From Krasilnikovozyma curviuscula (lineage: Eukaryota > Basidiomycota > Tremellomycetes > Cystofilobasidiales > Mrakiaceae), in contig MVAQ01000257.1 in NCBI GenBank assembly GCA_014825775.1, forward strand, positions 1-28,214: DNA of 28,214 nt, written 5' to 3'. Below, piece by piece: positions 20,270 through 28,214 of this stretch (position 1 is its first letter; each line of letters opens with the position of its first letter). The position numbers and the translations under genes were made by a program. The notes beneath the pieces are model-generated. The model saw nothing but the letters and a program-made list of their open reading frames with translations, was not told the DNA's origin and made no database searches.

Positions 20270-22253
20270 GCTGGATTGAACAGGAAAGGAAGGGTTGGCG
20301 AGATGAAGGTGGACGTCGGAGAAGACCTCCGGCGGGCGTCTGCACACCCAGACCATTCAGTCGACCTTCTTAAGCTAGGTTAGATCAGTAAGTCAACAGA
20401 TGCATTGCAGAAGAATTGATTTTCAAAATCAATACCATTATTCTCCCCAAATCTCATCTAGTGTAGTGACGATGGAAGTATATTGGACGAAGTGACTTGG
20501 AACGAAGATTTAATAGTCGCTAACAATCTCCAATGAACAGAAAGACTTGAACTCCAAACGGTCTAGGCAAATAATTATATGAAAGAAGTAATCGCTGTAC
20601 GGGAACTTGGAAGATATGAAATAGGTTGACAGCGCTACATATGCGCCGAAGAGTGATCTCGGGAGGTAAAGTGAAAGTACGATTTGATTCAAAACCTTAG
20701 GGCTCTACAGCATGTATTAAGTTGGCTATCGAATTCCATGAAGAATAATGCAGGTGCTCTGAAGACAACGAGGAGCCGAATGTAGCAGCTGGAAAAGAGG
20801 TTTTTACACTACAAAGCCTTAGAGTGAAAGCCGAGGGAGAAGAGAGTTCAAGGCACAAAATGAAATCTCTCTCTCTTGATCAATAAAGCTAGAAAGGAAG
20901 AGATATGCGCCGTTGCCGCTGATTTTTTAAAACGTAAACATTTTGATCACAGGAGGAAATAATAGATCAACGGCAGCCGCTTAAGCAACTATTACAGAAC
21001 TTAGATCAATGGAGCTATGGAACTGATCCATGACTGGTACAATGGGGACTATTGTGAAGTAGCACAAAAACGAGATGCCATCATAGTGTATTCAAGAAGG
21101 TTCATTTCCAGCTCAACGAGAAGCGAGCAAGAGAGATGGGAATTCTACAGAACCTAAAAGAGGATTAAACGGTTAAATCTATCCTAGCATCCATGAAGAG
21201 CAGTAGCATTTACGGTGGGAAGAAGCAACGTGTCAAATCTTCAACACGATGAGCATTTTCTTAAATAACTGAAACTCAGGGATCCTCCTTCAATAAAGGT
21301 TAAAATTCCATCATGGGGTAATAAATCTGATAAAAAGCGCCAAAGGCGGTGGGTCATCGTGGGAAGTGATTGAATCTGGAAAGCAAAACCAACACGCTCC
21401 TTTCGTAAGGTTGACAGCAGCTTGGGGTTGAATTGAAGATCCAAGAGGGCCGCCTAGGTGTCCTTTTATGTTACCGATATTCCTCCGCCAAAAAGATATT
21501 TACAAGAAGGCTTGATAATGACGCGCAACGCAAGGGCGTGTTTCAAATACCCGTCTCCAAAGTCGCCCATCAACTTTACATATTCATAAGTCTGGGTTTT
21601 TATTTTTCAAGTTGAAAGAAGATTCTCATACGTTTCCGTCGACTGCTTCGGTCTGACCGAAGCTTATAGGCCAAGATCACTGGCCCATCTTCAACAACAA
21701 CAGATTCGCAAAGATCGTTGGGATGGAAGGAGAGCCATAACAGGAGGGTGTGTCTTAGAGCGAGCTGAATAGAAAAATCCTCTTCAGAAGATGTGCTCAT
21801 TTCTCAAGTATCATGCCTGAGAAACTCCTCTGATTGAGCTCTAGGTAGGAGGTGTCAAAGAAGCAATGAAACGCCGCAAAGAGTTCCGGAGTTCAAGCAA
21901 GATAGACTGGCAGTTTCGCAGCTTTCTTGTTGGATGAGAATTCAGAGCAGCTGAGTAGCAGCTGTGTGGAATATCAGCTTGGAGATAATGATGCACAGGG
22001 CAGAATGGCCATTGATAAGGAGAAAGGGGAGTTTAAGAGAGATAAAATGGTCGTAATCACTGGAAGCTCCGTCTTTTAATCGTTAATGGATTGCATTCAA
22101 CCATCGCAACCATCAGTGTGGTCGCGCACAGGCCACTTGTAATACATTCTGTATAGGTCTAGTCTCGACAAGCGAGAAAAGAAAGTCGAGCGACGGTCGG
22201 GCGCATACCTTCTCTGCCTCGCATCTAGGGAAGCCTATCTAACCCAGACTGCT
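20270..22253. other. gene-poor interval between the hydrolase and the eIF4G leader
   Basis: About 2 kb without a gene I can name. Both flanking genes diverge from it. On the minus strand, 21241-21800 carries three adjacent open segments that could splice into a small protein (see findings); no family is recognised. A 19-nt palindrome lies at 21645-21663. I see no tRNA, no terminal inverted repeats and no transposase or reverse-transcriptase motif. The rest (20400-21240) is A/T-rich with frequent stops in all frames. Confidence 0.5.
21645..21663. repeat. 19-nt palindrome (9-bp arms, 1-nt centre)
   Basis: GCTTCGGTC, a single T, then GACCGAAGC: a perfect 9-bp inverted repeat with a 1-nt spacer. 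This suits a dimeric DNA-binding protein site better than an RNA hairpin, but chance cannot be excluded. Confidence 0.75.
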
Positions 22254-23274
22254 TTCTCACTTCCCTCTTCTTCTATTGGAAGTTAGTGGCCTTCTCTTTC
22301 TCCTGCTCTTGACCGTCTTGTGTGTTGCCACCGCGGCCTTCACTTTTTCACGAGGGCTCTCTGCTTGACTTGCTCCTCACTGCTTCAGTCTCTTTCCCGT
22401 AGGAAGAAGACAGGCAACACAGAACTCAACCAACAGTCCAACAGTAACCCCAATACATACAGTAGAAGAAGCTACTTGCCGAGCTTCTCTCAGTCACCCG
22501 CCCACTCGTTTTTCTTTCTCCCAGAGGAAAATCGAGCTCGTAGGTTTCAGATACCTAATCAAACCAGTAAGAGACAGACCAGGTAACTCAGGTGAGCATT
22601 CCCCCGTCTATATGTACCTCAGAGAGGTGGATTTGCTGGATTGGATGCCTCAATGGTGGGAATTGGGTTTTTAGCCATGACGATTTCTCACTCGGCTCCT
22701 TGTCGAGGAAGAAAAAAAAAATGAAGGCTGTATGGATGAGAAGACAACAGGACTGGATTCAACTGGTGTGATTCTTGCTATCCAGCTTTCTGTTCTTGCC
22801 TTGGATCGATTACTGTCACTCAGGGGGGATCGAGACGGTCAGGTCGTGTGGGATTGGACGGCCCACATTGATTGCAATGGCACCTCTTCACCCGCCCACC
22901 TCAGTCTCGTCACTCTTTGCCAAACCAACTCAAACAACGTCAGGTATATCGGACTGCTCTTTGCTATCTCAGTCCAAGTACTGGACGTTTAGGCATTCCC
23001 GTTTAGGTTCTCCTTCGTTGGACTTTAAATTTCTCCAGCGACGTTCTCGTTCGGTCTCCCGTTACTTCGACCTTTAACTAATCATTCATACATACAACTC
23101 GCTCTGACTGACATTCTGCTCTACTCCTGTAATCTTAGAATTCAGGTTCTTGTTCTTGCTCATTCACCCTCCTCAAAAAGCTCCAAAAAAAGTTCTCACC
23201 ACTCAAAACCCCAAAACCGCAAACCTTTTATCCTTCTCACCCAAGGATAAACCCCTGCCTCATTCATCTTATCA
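22254..23274 (+). promoter_or_regulatory. probable promoter and spliced 5' leader of the eIF4G gene
   Basis: The start region is C/T-rich around 22255-22320. No ATG occurs on the plus strand from 22089 to 22611, then several occur, then none from 23139 up to the CDS start at 23275. A CAG|GTGAGC donor at 22592 and a pyrimidine-rich acceptor ending at 23138 (branch-like CTGAC upstream) would remove exactly the ATG-containing part as a 547-nt leader intron. This is inferred from splice-like signals and ATG depletion. A second donor (GTAACT) lies 9 nt upstream of the first. Confidence 0.5.
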
Positions 23275-26200
23275 ATGAGCACAGTTCCATCGCCAGTCGT
23301 CAATAACAGTACACCAAGCCCAGCGCCCTCCAATGGCAACTCCCCAGCAGTCCCAGCCGCGACGACTGTAAAGAAGAAAGTTGACGTCAACGCTTTCTTC
23401 CAGAAGCCAACAGCGACCGCAACTCCTTCACCAACTCCTTCTGTGGCCATTGTTGCTCCGGCCCCTTCAGCGTCGTCCTCGTCCAATGGTGCCGCTGCTG
23501 CTGCCCTCAACGGGGCTTCCCCAGTCCCAGCTCCTCCTAACGGAGGGGTGAGCGCCTTCAGACCTTCACCGGGCCACTCAACAAATCAGCCTCTTCCGCC
23601 TCAGCAGCAGCAGGGCACTTCTCCTCGTCCACAGGCTCAGCAGCCGTACACGTCGTACAACCCACAGCAGTACATGGGTGGCTACCCTGGTCAGCAGCAG
23701 ATGGGGTATCCAGCCATGTACCAGCAGCAACACTACGCAGGCATGCCCCCACAGGGCTACAGTATACAACACATGGGCGGCTACTACCAGCCTCAGCAGC
23801 AGCAAGGACCGGGCGCTGGTGGTCCACCTCAGTCTCCTTATATTCAGCAGCAACAGAATCATCACGCATCTCCTCGTCTAAGCTCAGCAAGCCCCAGCTT
23901 CACACCGGGATCAGCATCTGCTGGTGTCTTCACACCGTCATCCCAGACGTCGAGCCTGCCACCGTCGTCTCCGTCGACGCCGTCGATGGCCAAGTCGACC
24001 CCTCTCAAGCCTAGAACGAGCGGCGCGATCGTCATCAAAAACCCCAACGCGCCCAATACAGCCATTGATATCAAGGAGCTCGCCGCGAGCGCGTCACCCG
24101 CTGCCAAACGACCTGCCGTTATCTCTGCGCCTCCGCCAGTTGTAGCAGCATCAACCACCGTCGTCCCTCCTCCAGCGTCGCCTTCGCCAACACCGTCGGC
24201 CAACGAGCCTGTGAAGAAGAAGGTCGTTGTTCCCGGTGTCGTCAGACTCGAGAGTCCCGCGCAGAGGGACGCCAGAGTCGCGGCGGAGAAGAAGGCGGCT
24301 GAGGAGGAAGAGAAGGAAAAGTCGCGGGTAGCCAAGGAGAAGGAAACGCTGAAGAAAGAGGAAGAGGAGAAGGAGAAAAAATTGAAGGAGGAGGAGGAGA
24401 AGGTTGAGAAAGAGAAGGCTGAGAAGGTATGTTCCTTGCCTTTCTGTTTCAAGTTCCGGCCGCTGAGAATGTTTGTCGATGTCTTTGTTAGGAGGCGGCT
24501 GATGCAGCAGCGAAAGCTAAATCCGAAGAAGAGGCTAAGTCTGTTGCGGAGAAAGCTGAAGCTGATTCAAAAGCCAAGCACGAAGCTGAAGCAGCAGCTG
24601 CTATTGCTGTTGCCGCTACCGCTGAGATCGAGGAGAGGGCAAAGGAGGCTGCTGCGGCTAATGATGCTGCAGCTGCAGCTGTTACCCCCTCTTCAACGAC
24701 TGAAACACCATCCAGTCTGCCACCCAAGCCATCCACTACCGACGACAGCACCGATTTGAAGAAGAAACCTGCCTCACTGGACCTTACGTCTGTATCTGCC
24801 ACTGTAGTCGCTTCTTCCTCTACCTCAACTCCAACCGGTCTTGCGGCGCAAGCTCTTGCGACCGCCGTTGCCTCATCTCTCTCATCCGCTAAATGGGTCG
24901 AAGATCCAGCTCAGATCGAATACCCATCGTCCGTCAAGTCGCCCAACCCAGCTCTGTCTGCCGGTCTCCCGATTGGAAAGATCAGGTATGAGAGAGACTT
25001 TTTGCTGCAGTTCATGGAGATCTGCAAAGAGAAGCCGGAATCCCTTCCACCTCTTGAGTCGATAGGTCTAGTCGCTGACAGCAACGAGAGTGCTGGTGGA
25101 TACAGAGGTTCTCGTGGAGGACCTTCGAGACAGAACTCTGCAGGTATGGGACGAGGAGCACAGTCTGGATTCGGTGGAAGGCCTGGTCAAGGGGCTGGTG
25201 CTGGATTTGGCATGGGCTCGTTTGGAACTGCTGGGGTCCCCAAGACGTCATCTGAGAGGTTCGCTGCCTCTGCAGGTGGGTTCACTACAGTTGGCGGCGG
25301 CCGAACACCCATGTCTCGCCAGTCATCCCAACAGGGCTTCGGATCTGTTCCACCATCTCCCGCTGGTCGAAACTCCTCCCTTGACAACTCTCGCTCTAGA
25401 TCTGGTAGAGGAGGTAAGAGAAGCGAAATGCCCGTGGTCACACTCCCAACCTTCCCCGAAACACCAGTCGCCCCCCTTGTTGAGTCCGCCAACAGATGGG
25501 TCCCCGGTGCATCGAAGAAGAACCAGGATGAGAGATCACCTGAGTTTGTTGATAGGAAGGTCAAGGGTCTCTTAAACAAATTGACCATGGACAACTTCGA
25601 CTCAATCAGCACCCAAATCTTGACTTGGGCTAACAAGTCGGAGGATGAGAAGGATGGTCAGACTTTGAGACAAGTCATCAAGTTGATCTTTGAGAAAGCG
25701 ACTGATGAAGCCCATTGGTAGGCTAAGTCATTACCCGAGGGCTCTTTGCACTCTGCTGACCTCCCTCTGTTGTTCAGGTCCGAGATGTACGCCCGTCTTT
25801 GTAGAAAGATTATGGACCAGCTGTCAATTAAAGTTCAAGATGAACAAATTAAGTCTCAGGATGGCTCTCCGATTGTTGGCGGTGCCCTCTTCAGGAAGTA
25901 CTTGCTCAACCGTTGTCAGGAAGACTTTGAGAGAGGTTGGGCTGCAAAGGAGAAGACTGCTGCCGAGGCTGCTTCTAAGTCAACAGAGGATAAGGCGAAG
26001 ATGGAGGCCAACGCTGCTGCGGAGGAGGAGGCTAAGGAGTCTGGCAACGAACCCAAACAGGAGGCTGCACTTATGTCTGACGAGGTGAGTTGCTGTTTTA
26101 AATTTATTTTTTTCTCCCATTTCGGAGCATTTTTTACCCTTTTTGTTGATAATTTAGTACTACGCTGCTCAAAAGGCAAAGCGTCAAGGTCTTGGTCTCG

Positions 26201-27747
26201 TTCGACTTATTGGTGAACTGTTCAAGCTAGAAATGTTAACTGAGCGAATCATGCATGTCTGTGTGAAGAAGCTCCTCTCCAACGTTATCGATCCGGAAGA
26301 GGAAGATATCGAGTCACTTTGTCGGTTACTCACTACTGTTGGTAAAGAGCTGGATACGGTTAAGGCCAAGCAGCACTTGGATATCTACTTCCAGAGGATG
26401 CAGGTTCTTACCCAAAGTGACGCTATCAACTCGAGAATGCAGTTCATGCTACTGGATGTCATTGAACTTAGAAGCAGGAAGTGGAAGACCAGGAACGACG
26501 TTGATGGTGTCCAGACTATTGCTGAAGTCAGAGCGAAGGTAAATCTTTTTTGCCGTTTCTACCGCTGGATAATCAGCTTGCTTAATAAATCCCTCCTTTT
26601 TTGCAGGCTGCTAGCGATGCTGCTAAAGCTACTATGGAGGCTGCTCGTAGTGCCAACGCGAGGTCTGGTGGGTATGGTGGAAACGACTCGATGTCTCGAG
26701 GCGGCTCGCGAAAGGGAATGAACCGTAATGAGTACGGTCAAGGGCCGCAGGGAGGAGATGGCTGGAATACTGTTGCTCCTCCTCCCCGTCCTACCAAAGC
26801 TGGAGATCTCTCCGCTTTGGGCAAGTTCTCCAAGCCAACTGGCCCTGGCGCTGGCTTTGCTCCAACTAACGTCTTCGGAAAGAAGGGTCCAAAAGCTGGC
26901 GAAACTCCACCTTTGTCTAGGAACAGCTCCAGCACCAACATGTTTAGTCTACTCAACGGAGCTGATGCTTCCATGGAAGCTCCTGAGGAACCTACGAGGA
27001 AAAAGCTGGTACTTGCTCCAAGGACGGTGAAGAAAGATGGCGAAGATGAGGATGGCGCTGAGGGAGAAGAGGCTACTGAAGGTGAAGGCGAGCAAGAGGA
27101 GGAGAAAGCTGACAAATCTGAGGAACCTAAATCGACTGAGCTTACTGTGGAAGAGAAGAAGCGACTGCAGGAGAAGGCGAGTCAGAACTTAAAGGAGGCT
27201 ATGAACGTCAGAGTGAGTTGTTCACATACTCAAATATTTTCTTCACTTGCAACGAATGTTGTTCTAATATTCTTCCCTTTTCTTTTTTGATAGTCTATAC
27301 CTGACGCCATCCTCGATATTAAGGACTTCCCAACGGCCCATCTCCCCATCTTGGTTGGCTCCATCATCTCGTTCGCTGTCGACGCTAGGAAACCAGACGT
27401 CGACCTTATCGTCTCACTCCTGTCTAAGGCCACTGAAGAATCTCTTTTACCAAGGGAAGCTGTCGTGGCTGGCTTCACCCCTACTGCTGAAATGTTGGAA
27501 GATCTTGCAGTCGATGTTCCTTCAATTTATGCAGTGTTTGTCCAACTTGCTTTGGCTGCAGGTCTTGGTGACGATGACCTCGAAACTCTGGCGAGCGCCG
27601 TGATTATCGAAGATCCAGAGAATGCTCCTCTGATTGGCCCAGTCCAGAAGATTAAAAGAGCCGTGAGTACACCTCGAGGTTGTTTAAGAAATGACTTACA
27701 CTGACGAATCTTTGCTGTTGCAGGTGGAGGCTCAAAAGTCAGGTTAA
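23275..27747 (+). CDS. eukaryotic translation initiation factor 4G
   Basis: Seven exons give 1354 aa: 23275-24426, 24492-25717, 25778-26084, 26158-26538, 26607-27212, 27294-27662 and 27724-27747; introns are 60-81 nt. The N-terminal 380 residues are low complexity (Pro/Ser/Ala, then Gln/Tyr/Gly-rich about 105-195, then a Glu/Lys helix into exon 2), with VNAFFQKP near residue 40. Tyr550-Leu555-Leu556 in KIRYERDFLLQF is a canonical YxxxxL-phi eIF4E-binding site. An Arg/Gly/Ser-rich stretch (about 580-690) resembles RNA-binding linkers. A MIF4G domain spans about 738-1022 (DRKVKGLLNKLTMDNFDSIS, TLRQVIKLIFEKATDE, GLVRLIGELFKLEML), binding eIF4A and RNA. A C-terminal MA3-like domain spans about 1215-1345. 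The protein scaffolds eIF4F for cap-dependent initiation. The last coding exon has only 7 codons and the stop (VEAQKSG). ATG 23275 has a weak -3 base (T), but no earlier in-frame ATG fits. Confidence 0.95.
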
Positions 27748-28107
27748 AACTTTTTGAACAATTAGAACACGCATGTCCATCTTCTCTTTGTAAGTCTGTA
27801 GTGACAAAAAGTCGTCTGTTGGGCTTACTGATATATTATCCCTTCCCATTTTCAGGCTCTCTGCACACCTGTTTCCGCAACTACTCACTCGATACACACG
27901 CATAACCTTATCGATTCCCTTACAACCACATCCCCCATGATTACGACACTTCCCGCCTCTATTTTCCCTGATCAACGTCGCATTTCCGTGTTACTGGTTA
28001 CTTCATCTCTTTTTATTTCTTTTCAGAGGATACTATAATCTCTTCCAAAATAACGAGTTTCACAGCAAGTCTGAAAGCAAGTAACTGATGACTGCCAAGC
28101 TGCTGTG
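27748..28107. other. 3' flank of eIF4G, convergent spacer
   Basis: A/T- and C/T-rich DNA of 360 bp with stops in every frame. It should contain the eIF4G 3' UTR and the 3' UTR of the convergent gene on the right. No canonical AATAAA was seen on the plus strand. Confidence 0.5.
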
Positions 28108-28214
28108 TCAAGGCTCGGTGGGCTTGGGGAGCGCATCGATCGATGGTCGCCTCTGGTGCCTTGACCGACGCCTGGCCGGTGGCGATATGGTCAGGCCAAA
28201 CGAAAGATACCTAC
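28108..28214 (-). CDS. 3' end of a probable minus-strand gene, cut by the window edge
   Basis: From the right edge the minus strand is open for 34 codons and ends at TGA (28110-28108). The tail is basic and Pro/Ser-rich, with SPPARRRSRHQRRPSIDALP followed by KPTEP. The local base composition turns G/C-rich compared with the adjoining A/T-rich spacer, as in coding exons. The frame is short, so chance is possible. No family can be named. Confidence 0.35.
   Translation of the reverse strand, partial: RYLSFGLTISPPARRRSRHQRRPSIDALPKPTEP

Noticed and set aside
22320..22586. Plus-strand 88-codon open frame before the eIF4G gene.
   Set aside because: It contains no ATG and lies in the predicted 5' leader; its openness reflects the pyrimidine-rich, ATG-free composition.
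20270..23274. Search of the 3-kb gap for a transposon, centromeric repeat or defence-type gene cluster.
   Set aside because: No terminal repeats, target duplications, transposase/reverse-transcriptase motifs or NLR-like domains could be seen.
23558..24802. Long minus-strand frames opposite the eIF4G N-terminus (up to 196 codons).
   Set aside because: They mirror the Gln/Pro/Ser and Glu/Lys low-complexity codons of the sense strand, which rarely give stops on the other strand.

Overview
The window is nuclear DNA of a filamentous basidiomycete, most likely an Agaricomycete. The evidence is dense short introns (mostly 55-95 nt, GT..AG, with CTRAY-like branch sites), exon phases that chain cleanly into long conserved proteins, and family variants typical of that group. 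I see no bacterial-style operon, rRNA, tRNA, CRISPR array or intact transposon. All gene models were assembled by hand from splice signals and frame continuity. No database search was possible, so names rest on recognising family motifs.

Layout, left to right: (1) a plus-strand type II membrane GDP-fucose O-fucosyltransferase-like protein (403-2572, 8 exons), followed by an AATAAA signal and a possible tiny spliced ORF (2672-2929). (2) A minus-strand UTP22/Nrap (3126-7367, 6 exons), head to head with a plus-strand MPP10 (7649-10262, 7 exons) across only 281 bp. Both are subunits of the U3/90S small-subunit processome, so this is a natural bidirectional ribosome-biogenesis promoter. (3) A plus-strand GH3 beta-glucosidase with a PA14 insert and no signal peptide (10488-14004, 15 exons). 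(4) A minus-strand monopolin-type Csm1/Pcs1 chromosome-segregation protein (14196-16149, 6 exons). (5) A minus-strand mitochondrial pyruvate carrier MPC1 (16556-18026, 6 exons), whose conserved STHFWGP motif is built from two microexons of 12 and 8 nt between unusually long introns. (6) A minus-strand alpha/beta hydrolase (18929-20269, 6 exons). (7) A gene-poor 3-kb divergent interval, whose right third looks like an ATG-free spliced 5' leader. (8) A plus-strand translation initiation factor eIF4G (23275-27747, 7 exons) with eIF4E-binding, MIF4G and MA3 regions. (9) The 3' tail of a probable minus-strand gene cut by the window edge.

Most genes are core housekeeping functions (ribosome assembly, translation initiation, chromosome segregation, pyruvate import) with two accessory-metabolism enzymes between them. 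I did not find a convincing new multi-gene system. The most interesting signals are the MPC1 microexons, the UTP22/MPP10 bidirectional pair, the ATG-depleted spliced leader of eIF4G, and a few small candidate coding fragments in the intergenic DNA.
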